From a bacterium (GTDB taxonomy: Bacteria; Acidobacteriota; HRBIN11; JAKEFK01), in assembly GCA_022616075.1 (NCBI GenBank), contig JAKEFK010000061.1, forward strand, positions 1 through 39,925: a DNA stretch of 39,925 nucleotides, read 5' to 3'. The notes under the pieces are model-generated. The model had not been told where the DNA came from. It worked only from the letters and a program-made list of their open reading frames with translations, and ran no database searches. Within the stretch, counting starts at the first letter, position 1. Each line of letters starts with the position of its first letter. This document shows positions 14,958 to 23,017 of the stretch, one piece after another. The translations under genes and the position numbers were made by a program.

Positions 14958-15347
14958 ATGGAACAATCACATCAACCGCTCGAACAGCAGCCACCTTCAC
15001 CGCCAAAACAAACAAGTACCGGACTCGAACCAAACCTTGCGGGAGCTTTATCCTATTTATGTGGATGGGTCACCGGCCTCATATTCTTTTTGATGGAAAA
15101 AGAAAACAGCTTTGTGCGGTTCCATGCAATGCAATCCATCATGGTATCAGCGGGATTTACCGTCCTTTTCATTGCCGCTGCAGTTTTGAGTAACATCCCC
15201 GTCATCGGATGGTTATTCTGGATTGTTGGTTATCCGATTGTGGGTCTTGCGAGTTTCGTCGCGTGGATTCTTCTCATGGTCAAAGCGTATCAGGGGGAAA
15301 GATTCCATTTTCCTGTCGTGGGAGATCTCGCAGAAAAGAACGTTTAG
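14958..15347 (+). CDS. DUF4870-like small membrane protein
   Basis: The 129-residue product has a Pro/Gln-rich N-terminus and then about three membrane segments. The DUF4870 hallmark is LCGWVTGLIFFLMEKEN followed by FVRFHAMQSIM. The second and third segments (TVLFIAAAVLSNIPVIGWLF and IVGLASFVAWILLMVKAY) are followed by a short cytoplasmic tail. DUF4870 proteins are common small membrane proteins of unknown biochemical role. The start has a ggagg site. It is followed by a paralogue after four bases, indicating a duplication within the operon. Confidence 0.85.
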   Translation: MEQSHQPLEQQPPSPPKQTSTGLEPNLAGALSYLCGWVTGLIFFLMEKENSFVRFHAMQSIMVSAGFTVLFIAAAVLSNIPVIGWLFWIVGYPIVGLASFVAWILLMVKAYQGERFHFPVVGDLAEKNV

Positions 15348-15351
15348 AACC

Positions 15352-15723
15352 GTGTCCGATACACCTCCAGAATCTGGAGAGAAAACAAGTCTCCACATAA
15401 ATCCAAATCTCGAAAGCTCGCTTTGCTATTTATTCGAGTGTATTTCGGGATTGCTTTTTTTCCTGATCGAGAGGGACAACCAGAGGATCCGGTTTCATGC
15501 ACTCCAATCGATCTTGATGTTTACGGTTCTTGGTTTTCTAACGGTTGTTTCTTCCGGCCTGGCAATTCTTACCGATTTTGAGCCATTTCGACTTGCCAAC
15601 TATCTGATCTGGATCATTCATTTTGTGATCTGGGTAGTAATGATCGTTGCTACTTTTCGCGGTAAAACGATCAAGATTCCGGGAATCGGTGATTTTGCTC
15701 AGGAACAAGTAGGTTGGCCTTGA
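15352..15723 (+). CDS. Second DUF4870-like membrane protein
   Basis: The 123-residue product resembles the preceding protein: LCYLFECISGLLFFLIERDN and IRFHALQSILMF match the DUF4870 hallmark, and further membrane segments follow. I place the start at GTG 15352, just after the previous stop; the longer in-frame ORF would overlap the whole end of the first gene. The ribosome binding site is poor, so translation may depend on coupling. The pair looks like a tandem duplication that has diverged. Function is unknown. Confidence 0.78.
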   Translation: MSDTPPESGEKTSLHINPNLESSLCYLFECISGLLFFLIERDNQRIRFHALQSILMFTVLGFLTVVSSGLAILTDFEPFRLANYLIWIIHFVIWVVMIVATFRGKTIKIPGIGDFAQEQVGWP

Positions 15724-16142
15724 ACAGGCTCAATCAACATCTCGTGATCGCTCTGGTTTCCACATTGATTCTCGTGGGAGCCTGGCTGAGCGTTGCTTCG
15801 ACTGGAGGCGTGAACCTTTTTGGAATCCGTATCCCTACTCTGTGTGGATTCAAGCTTCTGACCACATGGGATTGTCCCGGTTGTGGTTTGACGAGATCAT
15901 TGATTTATGCACTCCACGGTGAATTCACAAAGTCATATGCGATGCACATTTGGGGCATTCCACTCCTGATCGTTCTGCTTTTTCAGGTGCCCTACCGGAT
16001 GTTTCGATACCTCAACCCCGGTTTCCATCCGTGGAAGATGCCCGATCGCTTCAAAAAATGGATCAGTCCAGCCATTTTTCTATCGCTCATTCTGCCATGG
16101 ACTCTGAAGACAATCGTTGTGGCTGTGATACGGTATCTATAG
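15714..16142 (+). CDS. DUF2752 membrane protein
   Basis: The 142-residue product has three membrane segments and the DUF2752 signature WDCPGCGLTRSLIYALHGEF, with two cysteines in CPGCG. This family is of unknown function and is often found beside TM2/DUF4870-type proteins. The start is a TTG, either 15714 or 15720, overlapping the end of the previous gene, so the three membrane-protein genes are coupled. The CPGCG motif could bind a metal or form a disulfide, which is speculation. Confidence 0.8.
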   Translation: MALNRLNQHLVIALVSTLILVGAWLSVASTGGVNLFGIRIPTLCGFKLLTTWDCPGCGLTRSLIYALHGEFTKSYAMHIWGIPLLIVLLFQVPYRMFRYLNPGFHPWKMPDRFKKWISPAIFLSLILPWTLKTIVVAVIRYL

Positions 16143-16162
16143 GGATTTCTGATACTTAACCC

Positions 16163-16192
16163 TTGCGTTTGCATTAGCCTCTGTGTTAACAT
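16163..16192 (+). promoter_or_regulatory. Candidate promoter of the rpsP operon
   Basis: TTGCGT (16163-16168) and TAACAT (16187-16192) are 18 bases apart, upstream of a leader of about 105 bases before rpsP. The -10 is only moderately close to consensus. Confidence 0.4.
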
Positions 16193-16240
16193 AACTTGAA
16201 ATTTGTAAGTACTCAGCGGAGGTAGTGTCTCTGAGGACCG

Positions 16241-16259
16241 GTGACTAACCATTAGTCAC
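16241..16259 (+). promoter_or_regulatory. Leader stem-loop before rpsP
   Basis: GTGACTAA (16241-16248) and TTAGTCAC (16252-16259) form a perfect 8-base-pair stem with a three-base loop in the predicted leader of rpsP. It could be an autoregulatory element or a small repeat. No known ribosomal leader family was recognised. Confidence 0.4.
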
Positions 16260-16305
16260 TTCTTGAGGAGCGGATCCACGTTGAAGTTGAGGAGGTTTGT
16301 TCAAA

Positions 16306-16560
16306 ATGGTCTCCATCCGGTTAATGCGGATGGGCGCAAAGAAGCGCCCGTATTATCGTGTTGTTGTTGCGGATTCACGAAGATTTCGAGACGGAAAGTT
16401 CATTGAAAAAATAGGGTACTACGATCCTTTGCCCCAAAATCCTAAAGTCCAGTTGAATATGGAGCGCGTGGATTACTGGATGCAAAAGGGCGCTCGGCCG
16501 ACTGACACTGTCCGAACCTTGATTACAGGTATTCGTAAATCTGCCCCAGCCGTTTCCTAA
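16306..16560 (+). CDS. rpsP: 30S ribosomal protein S16
   Basis: The 84-residue product starts [20 protein letters not shown] and continues [20 protein letters not shown], the S16 signature. It is a small-subunit protein that binds 16S rRNA early in assembly. I place the start at ATG 16306 by family alignment; ggagg lies 10 bases upstream, and the in-frame TTG at 16297 would add only three residues. It is the first gene of the conserved rpsP-khpA-rimM-trmD-rplS-rnhB cluster. A candidate promoter and a leader hairpin lie upstream. Confidence 0.97.
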   Translation: MVSIRLMRMGAKKRPYYRVVVADSRRFRDGKFIEKIGYYDPLPQNPKVQLNMERVDYWMQKGARPTDTVRTLITGIRKSAPAVS

Positions 16561-16605
16561 TTCAAAATCCAGCTAGAAACACCAGTACAGAATAGGAGGT
16601 ACCTC

Positions 16606-16836
16606 ATGAAAGAATTATTGGAGGCGATGGCCAAAGCTCTGGTGGATCATCCAGACCAGGTGGTGGTTACCTTGATTGAAGGAGAACAAACTACAGTATT
16701 AGAGCTTCGCGTTGCTCATGAAGATCTTGGGAAAGTGATTGGGAAACAAGGTCGAACAGCGCGTGCCATTCGAACCATTCTTGGGGCAGCGGGGATGAAG
16801 TTAAGAAAACGATTTGTGCTGGAAATACTAGAATGA
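16606..16836 (+). CDS. khpA: KH-domain RNA-binding protein KhpA (YlqC-like)
   Basis: The 76-residue product is a single KH domain. It carries the RNA-binding GxxG loop in [16 protein letters not shown] and the N-terminal [19 protein letters not shown] typical of KhpA. KhpA proteins bind RNA, often together with KhpB, and influence ribosome or small-RNA function. The position between rpsP and rimM is conserved in many phyla. A strong aggagg site precedes the ATG, and the last codons overlap the rimM start (ATGA). Confidence 0.93.
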   Translation: MKELLEAMAKALVDHPDQVVVTLIEGEQTTVLELRVAHEDLGKVIGKQGRTARAIRTILGAAGMKLRKRFVLEILE

Positions 16837-17354
16837 TGAAAACCGATGCTGCTTCACCTGTTCTTGTGGCAAAGATTACAAAGCCTCATGGAATTCACGG
16901 TGAAGTGGTTCTCGAATCGTGGACGGATGTGGAAGGCCGTCTGGAAAATACACCGGCCTTCCTCCTACTGGATCGCGGAAAGGTGTTGAAGGAAGTGATC
17001 GTAGAATCACGAAGATTTATCATGGGACGCCCGGTATTTAAATTCGAAGGCGTTTCAAACCGCACCGAAGCGGAATCGTTGCGCAATTTGGAACTCGGGA
17101 TTCCGGAGGATCAGCTCGGTGAGCTACCTCCGAATCAGTTTTTTGTTTTTCATTTGGTAGGAATGAAAGTTGTGCTGAAAGATGGTCGTAAAGTTGGCAC
17201 TGTAAAAGACGTACTTCACACAGGTGGAGGGGATTTACTGGAATTAGAGAGCGGTGATCTTGTGCCTTTTGTGGATGAGATTTGTTTGGATGTCGATTTG
17301 AAAAAGGGACGGATTGTGATTGATCCCCCTTCTGGATTAATCAGCAATGAGTAA
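16833..17354 (+). CDS. rimM: Ribosome maturation factor RimM
   Basis: The 173-residue product has the RimM N-terminal domain ([18 protein letters not shown]) and the C-terminal PRC-barrel domain ([35 protein letters not shown]). RimM binds S19 and helps mature the head of the 30S subunit. The start overlaps khpA by four bases; ATG 16836 is equally possible. The last residues (SNE) and the stop TAA come from the following aatgagt repeat arm, so the present end of the gene seems set by that element. Confidence 0.93.
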   Translation: MMKTDAASPVLVAKITKPHGIHGEVVLESWTDVEGRLENTPAFLLLDRGKVLKEVIVESRRFIMGRPVFKFEGVSNRTEAESLRNLELGIPEDQLGELPPNQFFVFHLVGMKVVLKDGRKVGTVKDVLHTGGGDLLELESGDLVPFVDEICLDVDLKKGRIVIDPPSGLISNE

Positions 17355-17418
17355 TGAGTAATGAGTGATGAGTCTTGTTCAGGAGGTCTCATTGCTCATG
17401 ACTCATTACTCATGACTG
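17343..17418. repeat. Inverted tandem-unit element (aatgagt type) between rimM and trmD
   Basis: The left arm has four tandem seven-base units of the aatgagt type (17345-17373). The right arm holds the inverse units actcatt and gactcat (about 17388-17418). The loop contains AGGAGG at 17381-17386. The rimM stop codon lies in the left arm. Confidence 0.85.
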
Positions 17419-17424
17419 AATCAA

Positions 17425-18165
17425 ATGCGAATCGATTTTTTGACGATTTTTCCGGAGATTTTTACAGGAATTTTAAATAGCGGCTTGATCCGTCATGGGC
17501 GAGAAAAAGGGCTTCTGGAGGTTGGGGTTCGTGATTTAAGGAACTATACGCACGATCGACATCGTTCGGTTGATGATGTTCCTTATGGTGGCGGGCCGGG
17601 AATGGTATTTATGCCCGGGCCGATTTTTGAAGCGATCGAGTCTTTAGATGGCAGGAATTCTATCGTTATTCTGCCAAGTCCTCAAGGGCAATTGTTTACG
17701 CAGGAAATGGCGGAAGAGCTTGCCGGCTCCGAACGGCTTCTTTTTATTTGCGCCCGTTATGAGGGCGTGGATGAAAGGGTTTGCGAAGAGCTGGTGGACC
17801 GGGAAATATCGATTGGAGATTTTGTTACGATGGGGGGAGAGTTGCCGGCGTTAGTCATGATGGAAGCTATTGTGCGATTTATTCCAGGCATGATCGGTCA
17901 GCGAGAATCTGTTGCGAATGATTCTTTCCAAGAATCGCTTCTTGATTTCCCGCATTATACGCGTCCTGAGGACATCTTCGGCGCGAGGGTGCCGGAAGTT
18001 TTGCTTTCAGGGAATCATGAAGAGATCCGGAAATGGCGCAGGAAAATGGCGCTCAAACGAACATGGGAACGCCGTCCGGAATTGCTGAAAAGGGCAAGTT
18101 TGAGCGCAGAAGATAAGAGATTTTTAGAAGAAATCAAAAAAGAAACCACAGATGAACACAGATAA
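17425..18165 (+). CDS. trmD: tRNA (guanine37-N1)-methyltransferase TrmD
   Basis: The 246-residue product starts MRIDFLTIFPEIFTGIL and contains DVPYGGGPGMVF, the trefoil-knot SAM-binding region (FICARYEGVDERV, EISIGDFVTMGGELPALVMMEA) and the C-terminal FPHYTRPE. TrmD makes m1G37 on tRNAs and prevents frameshifting. Family alignment fixes the start at ATG 17425. No ribosome binding site lies at the proper distance; the nearest AGGAGG is about 40 bases upstream in the loop of the repeat. The C-terminal tail KETTDEHR is encoded by the start of the next repeat element. Confidence 0.96.
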   Translation: MRIDFLTIFPEIFTGILNSGLIRHGREKGLLEVGVRDLRNYTHDRHRSVDDVPYGGGPGMVFMPGPIFEAIESLDGRNSIVILPSPQGQLFTQEMAEELAGSERLLFICARYEGVDERVCEELVDREISIGDFVTMGGELPALVMMEAIVRFIPGMIGQRESVANDSFQESLLDFPHYTRPEDIFGARVPEVLLSGNHEEIRKWRRKMALKRTWERRPELLKRASLSAEDKRFLEEIKKETTDEHR

Positions 18166-18197
18166 ACACAGATATTTAGAGAATTTTATCTGTGGTT
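18144..18197. repeat. Inverted tandem-unit element (acacagat type) between trmD and rplS
   Basis: The left arm starts AACCACAGAT (18144-18153) and continues with two more acacagat-type units of period 9. The right arm is ATCTGTGGTT (18188-18197), a perfect inverse of the first unit. The stop codon of trmD lies inside the left arm, and an A tract follows the right arm. Confidence 0.85.
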
Positions 18198-18221
18198 AAA
18201 AAAAGAAGAGGATGATTTAGT

Positions 18222-18608
18222 ATGAATGCAATGGAGATAGTAGAACAAAAATTTCTGAAGAAGCTTCCTGCTTTCAGGCCAGGAGACACGATTCAGGTTT
18301 ACGTCCGGGTTAAGGAAAAAGAGGCGGCGACCAAAGGAAAAGAAAAAGAAAAAGAAAAGGAACGCATTCAAATTTTTGAAGGCGTTGTGATCGGGATGCG
18401 CGGGCGTGGAATTCAAAGCACTTTTGTTGTCCGCAAAATCTCTTTCGGTGTTGGTGTGGAACGGATTTTTCCTTTTCATTCTCCAACGATTGATAAAGTA
18501 AAGGTTTTGAAACGCGGCAAAGTAAGACGCGCGAAACTCTACTATTTGCGTGAGAGGACAGGAAAGGCAGCGAAGATTCGATCGGATAAAGCAACAAGTC
18601 AGGAATAG
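18222..18608 (+). CDS. rplS: 50S ribosomal protein L19 with a Lys/Glu-rich insertion
   Basis: The 128-residue product has the L19 features [45 protein letters not shown] and [15 protein letters not shown]19 sits at the 30S-50S interface. Between the first two motifs it carries about 11 residues more than E. coli or Bacillus L19 (around residues 32-45, [13 protein letters not shown]). The insertion is encoded by an AAAGAA-type simple repeat, so it may have grown by slippage in a solvent-exposed loop. The start follows a gagg site about 10 bases upstream. rnhB follows after one base. Confidence 0.95.
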   Translation: MNAMEIVEQKFLKKLPAFRPGDTIQVYVRVKEKEAATKGKEKEKEKERIQIFEGVVIGMRGRGIQSTFVVRKISFGVGVERIFPFHSPTIDKVKVLKRGKVRRAKLYYLRERTGKAAKIRSDKATSQE

Positions 18609-18609
18609 G

Positions 18610-19293
18610 ATGGAACCTTCGGGAAGGAAACGGATATATCGTTGTTCCTACCGGTTTGAAAAGAAGCTGTTTAGCCAGGGGTTCTCCCGTATTGCCGGCG
18701 TTGATGAGGTAGGGAGAGGGGCCCTCTGTGGCCCTGTGGTAGCGGCCGCAGTGATGTTCAGCACCAGGCCCAGGATCCGGGGAATCAATGACAGTAAACA
18801 GTTGACCACTGAAAAACGAGAGGAGCTGAAACCGAGAATCCTGAAGGAGTCGCTTGCTTTTGGGATCGGAATTGTGTCGGCCGAAGAGATCGATAGAATC
18901 AACATTCATCAGGCAACCCTCAAAGCGATGCGGATCGCTCTTGATCAACTCGTGCCTTCTCCCGATTTTATTCTGGTGGACGGCACTCGTGTTCACGGTT
19001 TGAAAGCTGCAAGTCTCAATCTGGTAAAAGGGGATGCGCGTTGCCTTACCATCGCCGCGGCGTCGATCATTGCTAAGGTCACACGTGACAATCTTTTGCA
19101 AAGCTATGCTAGCATGTATCCTATGTACGACTGGGCCCACAATAAAGGGTACAGCTGCGTCAATCATTTCAAAGGCCTGGCGGAATTTGGCCCCGTCGCT
19201 TTTCACCGCCGCTCTTTCCGCCCAGTTCAAGTGGACGGTCAGCTAAGTCTTTTAGATACAGACGAATTCATTAAGGAGATCACTGCATTCTGA
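18610..19293 (+). CDS. rnhB: Ribonuclease HII
   Basis: The 227-residue product carries the RNase HII signature IAGVDEVGRGALCGPVVAAA with the catalytic Asp-Glu. Further acidic residues lie in FILVDGT and in VTRDNLLQ, and NDSKQLT is also conserved. It cleaves RNA of RNA-DNA hybrids, including single embedded ribonucleotides. I place the start at ATG 18610, one base after the rplS stop, because the longer ORF overlaps rplS. Its stop codon overlaps the ATG of the TPR gene (TGATG). Confidence 0.95.
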   Translation: MEPSGRKRIYRCSYRFEKKLFSQGFSRIAGVDEVGRGALCGPVVAAAVMFSTRPRIRGINDSKQLTTEKREELKPRILKESLAFGIGIVSAEEIDRINIHQATLKAMRIALDQLVPSPDFILVDGTRVHGLKAASLNLVKGDARCLTIAAASIIAKVTRDNLLQSYASMYPMYDWAHNKGYSCVNHFKGLAEFGPVAFHRRSFRPVQVDGQLSLLDTDEFIKEITAF

Positions 19294-22200
19294 TGGCTAT
19301 TGAGAAATCGAAAATTCTCAAAAATGCGGAAAAATTCGTAGCCTCAGGCAAAATCGCGCAAGCCATCGACGAATATCTGAAGATTCTCAAAGAGAATCCC
19401 AAAGACTGGAACTTGATGATCCAGATTGGGGATCTGATGTTGAAAGTCAATCGCACGGACGAAGCGATCGAGAATTTTCAGAAAGTGGCGGATCATTATT
19501 ACGCAGATGGTTTCTTCTTAAAAGCTATAGCCATCTACAAACGCATCAATAAGCTTAATCCGAATCTCACCGACATCTGCACACGTCTTGCTGATCTCTA
19601 TCTCAAGCAAGGCCTAACGATGGATGCCAAATCTCAGCTTCACATCGTAGCCCAGCACTATCTATCGAAGAATCAGAACAAGGATGCTATTGAAACGCTG
19701 CAACGACTCATTGAAATCGAGCCGGATAATCTTAAGAATCGCAATGAGCTCGCCAAAGCTTACAAGAATGAGGGAATGATCCCTGAGGCGATTCAGGAGT
19801 ACCTGAGGATCACCGAAGAGCTGACTCGCAAAAATCTCTATAAAGAGTGCCTTGCCGTTTTAGAAACAGCGTACAAAATGGATCCGAAAAACGCAGAAGT
19901 TTTGCAAAAACTGCTTGCGCTTTATCGGGATCAAGGTGAGCCTGACAAAGGTTTTGCCCTTTTAGAAGAAGCTTTAAAAGCGGATCCTGCAAATTCAGAA
20001 GTGCTTTCGATGCTTGCGGAAGCTTATGCTGCAAAGAATCAATTTCCGAAGGCGCTGGAAGTGATGGATCGTGCCATTCTCAATTCGCCCAATAAGGAAC
20101 CGTTGTGGGAGCTCAAAGGGGACCTGTATTTGAAAGAAGGAAAGCCGGACAAGGCTTTTGATCAGTACAACCTTGTAGTTGAAAAGGAGGTGCAGCGAAA
20201 AGACATCGATCGTGCCGTATTTTTGATGCAGAAAATCACGGAAGTCGATAGCGGGTTTCATCCTGCCTGGCAAAAGTTAACGGACCTTTATTCACTGTTG
20301 CGGCAACACGCAAATCTGATCTCTGCTCATGGGAATCTTGCGGATGCTTTTATATCGAAAGGACTTTACAAGGAAGCGGCGCAATGTCTCGAAAAACTAA
20401 TCAAACTCGATCCCGATGACAATCAACACCAGGAAAAATTGAAATTTGTAAATTCGAATCTGGAACAGACAAAACCTGGTGTGAAGAAACCGCAAAAAGT
20501 CTACGAAGTGGAACCGGAAGTTGCGCGGCCTGCGCCGCAAAGAGACTTCGGCGCCGTGAGTCTGTCGACTGAAACTCTTCCCGGCCTTCCTTCCTTTCAG
20601 CCTCAGCCCGAAAAAGTTCCTGTGCAAACAGTCCCGAAGCCAGCGCCGGCTAAGAGTCCTGCTCCTTCGATTCCAAGTTTTGCCATTGTCACTGCAGAAG
20701 AAAAAGAATACGTCTCTGAGCATTTGATTGAAGCGGAAGTTTTCGACAAATATGGACTGATAGACAAAGCGATTGAACAACTGCATTCCATAATCGGAAA
20801 GTATCCTTATTCAGTTCCAGCGCACCAGAAGCTGAAAGAGATTTATCTGGAAAAAGGGGAAAGGGATAAAGCTGTTGATGAATGCATCCAGATGTCGCGA
20901 ATCTTCCGGAAGCAAGGGGATATGGATCAGGCCGAGGATCTATTGAGCGAAGCCAGACAGATCAATCCGAATCATGCCGGTCTTGACCGCGCTTTCAAGG
21001 ATCTGGCTTCCGGCGTGCCGGTCATACAACCAGAGACAGTTGCTGCTCCCGCTCAACCAGTTCCCAAGCCCTCTGAACAGAAGGTAGCCAAACCAGTCTC
21101 CATTCCAACAGCAAAACTGCCGCAAAAGAAAATTTCTCAAATAGAGATTCCGAGTCTTAAGAAACTGGATACGCAGCTGACATCACAGACGAAACTGCGC
21201 ACGACTGAAACGCCTTCCGCGAAAGCGCCTGATGCGACTGCTGCGAAGGCCAGGGCAGCTCTCAGCGAATTGGAAAAGTTCGCACATAAAATCAAAACGC
21301 AATCCGGCACGTTTAAGGTAAAACCGGAAGCACCAAAGCCTGCTGCATCGGCTGCGCCTCCACCGCCTGTTCCTCCACCTGTTCCGGCTCCTGTGGCTGA
21401 GGAAACGATTGATATCGAAATCGAAATTGAAGAGCCTGCCGCAACTCCGCTGGCTGCGGTATCCGATTCAGAATTCGAAGAAATAGACTTCTTTATGGAT
21501 CAGGGGCTCCTGGAAGACGCAGATAGATTATTAAAAGTTCTCCAGCAGAAGTATCCGGCGGATGCAGGAGTCTTCAGAAGGTCGCAGCAACTCGAAAAGC
21601 AGTTGGCCGCCGGGAAAAAGAAAGAGGAGCCTGTCGGTCCACAGGAACTGGTTCTGAATATGGATGATGACATTTCCGGCCCCATATTGGAAGTGGGCTC
21701 AATGTCAGGACCTTCAGATTCAAGTGATGAAATAGTGATTTCTCTTGACGAAGAATTTGGAGCGGAGGCCATACGTCAGGAAGCCGATACGGAACCTAAA
21801 GTGGAGCCAATCCTTGAGGATCTCCCTGAAATCTCTATCTCTCCAACCGAATCTTCGGGAGAAATCATGCTGGTGCCCGAAGCTCAATCCACCGAGCAAC
21901 TCTCTGATTCACAGCCGGAGTCTGCAGCGACCTACGGTGATATGGATGAATCTGTTTTTACGGAGTTTGGTGAGCTGGAAGACAGCGCGGATGCGGGCCT
22001 GAAATCGTCCGGAGAAATAGATAAATCGTTTGAAGAAAGTTTTAGCGCGGCAGTCGATGCAGTATTTAAAACGCCTGACTCGCTTGCGGAAGAAAAGATT
22101 GAAGAACCGGAAGAGGTAACGCATGTGAAAGATGAACTCTTCGAGGAAGAGGAAGATTTCTTCGACCTGGCAGCGGAACTCGAAGAGGGTTTGCTGAACG

Positions 22201-22679
22201 TTCAAAGCGCTGTCGAGGAAGATAGACCGCCGGACGGTCAGAATTATTCCATTGAAGAAATCCTGTCTGATTTTAAAAAGGGTGTGGATAAGCAGTTGGG
22301 TTCGGAAGACTACGATACGCGTTACAACCTGGGAATTGCTTATAAAGAAATGGGCCTGATTGACGAAGCAATTGCAGAATTCCAAATCGCCGCGAAAGAT
22401 CCGAAGCGTTTTCTGGAGTGCTGCAGCATGCTCGGACTCTGTTTTGTCGAAAAAGGAATGCACAAACTGGCGGTGAAGTGGTATCAAAGAGGTCTGGATA
22501 CACCCGGGTACAGTGAAGAGGAGTACCAGGGTTTACGATTTGACCTTGCTCAAGCATATGAATCGATGGGTGAAACGGATCGTGCCCTGGAGGTTTTCCA
22601 GGAAGTGTACGGAGTCAGCGCGAACTACCGGAACGTTGCGAAAAAAGTAAAGGAGCTTCAAGACAGAAAAAACCAATAA
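19293..22679 (+). CDS. Large TPR protein with long disordered acidic/proline-rich linkers
   Basis: The 1128-residue product has three parts. Tandem TPR motifs fill about residues 1-390 (IDEYLKILKENPKDWNLMIQ and similar), with another TPR group around 475-575 and a final pair at about 1020-1120 (YNLGIAYKEMGLIDEAIAEF). Between them are Pro/Ala/Lys-rich (about 395-470, 580-720) and acidic (about 720-1010) linkers likely to be disordered. No signal peptide is seen, so it is probably a cytoplasmic scaffold. Similar multi-TPR proteins occur in Acidobacteriota and Myxococcota. Its partners are unknown. The start overlaps the rnhB stop by one base. Confidence 0.85.
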   Translation: MAIEKSKILKNAEKFVASGKIAQAIDEYLKILKENPKDWNLMIQIGDLMLKVNRTDEAIENFQKVADHYYADGFFLKAIAIYKRINKLNPNLTDICTRLADLYLKQGLTMDAKSQLHIVAQHYLSKNQNKDAIETLQRLIEIEPDNLKNRNELAKAYKNEGMIPEAIQEYLRITEELTRKNLYKECLAVLETAYKMDPKNAEVLQKLLALYRDQGEPDKGFALLEEALKADPANSEVLSMLAEAYAAKNQFPKALEVMDRAILNSPNKEPLWELKGDLYLKEGKPDKAFDQYNLVVEKEVQRKDIDRAVFLMQKITEVDSGFHPAWQKLTDLYSLLRQHANLISAHGNLADAFISKGLYKEAAQCLEKLIKLDPDDNQHQEKLKFVNSNLEQTKPGVKKPQKVYEVEPEVARPAPQRDFGAVSLSTETLPGLPSFQPQPEKVPVQTVPKPAPAKSPAPSIPSFAIVTAEEKEYVSEHLIEAEVFDKYGLIDKAIEQLHSIIGKYPYSVPAHQKLKEIYLEKGERDKAVDECIQMSRIFRKQGDMDQAEDLLSEARQINPNHAGLDRAFKDLASGVPVIQPETVAAPAQPVPKPSEQKVAKPVSIPTAKLPQKKISQIEIPSLKKLDTQLTSQTKLRTTETPSAKAPDATAAKARAALSELEKFAHKIKTQSGTFKVKPEAPKPAASAAPPPPVPPPVPAPVAEETIDIEIEIEEPAATPLAAVSDSEFEEIDFFMDQGLLEDADRLLKVLQQKYPADAGVFRRSQQLEKQLAAGKKKEEPVGPQELVLNMDDDISGPILEVGSMSGPSDSSDEIVISLDEEFGAEAIRQEADTEPKVEPILEDLPEISISPTESSGEIMLVPEAQSTEQLSDSQPESAATYGDMDESVFTEFGELEDSADAGLKSSGEIDKSFEESFSAAVDAVFKTPDSLAEEKIEEPEEVTHVKDELFEEEEDFFDLAAELEEGLLNVQSAVEEDRPPDGQNYSIEEILSDFKKGVDKQLGSEDYDTRYNLGIAYKEMGLIDEAIAEFQIAAKDPKRFLECCSMLGLCFVEKGMHKLAVKWYQRGLDTPGYSEEEYQGLRFDLAQAYESMGETDRALEVFQEVYGVSANYRNVAKKVKELQDRKNQ

Positions 22680-22684
22680 GCTTC

Positions 22685-22726
22685 CAGACGCGCGAACGCG
22701 GAAAACGCGCGACGCGATAGACGCAA
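22685..22726. repeat. Degenerate tandem/inverted repeat (acgcgcg type)
   Basis: Two copies of acgcgcg and several acgcg-type units with period about 8-9 lie in the short gap after the TPR gene. It resembles the tandem-unit elements elsewhere in the window but is degenerate, and the arms pair only partly. Confidence 0.4.
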
Positions 22727-22744
22727 CTGCCCTTTTTAGAATCA

Positions 22745-23017
22745 ATGTTTAAGAAAATTTCCTTTTATTTTTATGTCTTCTACTGTTTTGAAGTAGGAAT
22801 CTTTCTAATGACCGCTCCCTGGCTTTTGCCGAATGTCTGGGAAAACAATTATTTCTTCTTTTGGTTTCCAAAGCTGAAAAGCATCTTTTTGAATGCTTAT
22901 TTTCGTGGAGCAGTATCAGGTGTGGGATTCCTAAATATTTTACTGGCCATATCGGAAGTTATCCACAGAGAAAAAGAAAAGCAGGTGATGGAAAGCAGTA
23001 CACGATCAAAAGTATGA
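22745..23017 (+). CDS. Small membrane protein of unknown function
   Basis: The 90-residue product has two predicted membrane segments (about residues 8-27 and 50-70), many aromatic residues (FYFYVFYCF, NNYFFFWF) and a charged cytoplasmic tail. No family was recognised. The start lacks a convincing ribosome binding site. The stop TGA overlaps the start of the ThiE/TenI-like gene (ATGA), which supports it as a real gene in the operon with the ThiE-like and MscS-like genes. Confidence 0.6.
   Translation: MFKKISFYFYVFYCFEVGIFLMTAPWLLPNVWENNYFFFWFPKLKSIFLNAYFRGAVSGVGFLNILLAISEVIHREKEKQVMESSTRSKV

Noticed and set aside
18310-19230. 306-codon open frame on the minus strand across rplS and rnhB
   Set aside because: It lies opposite two well-recognised genes, has a low-complexity start mirroring the Lys/Glu insertion and no family features.
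21909-22487. 192-codon minus-strand open frame opposite the large TPR gene
   Set aside because: Phe/Arg-rich composition is the reverse of the acidic linker coding; no start signal.
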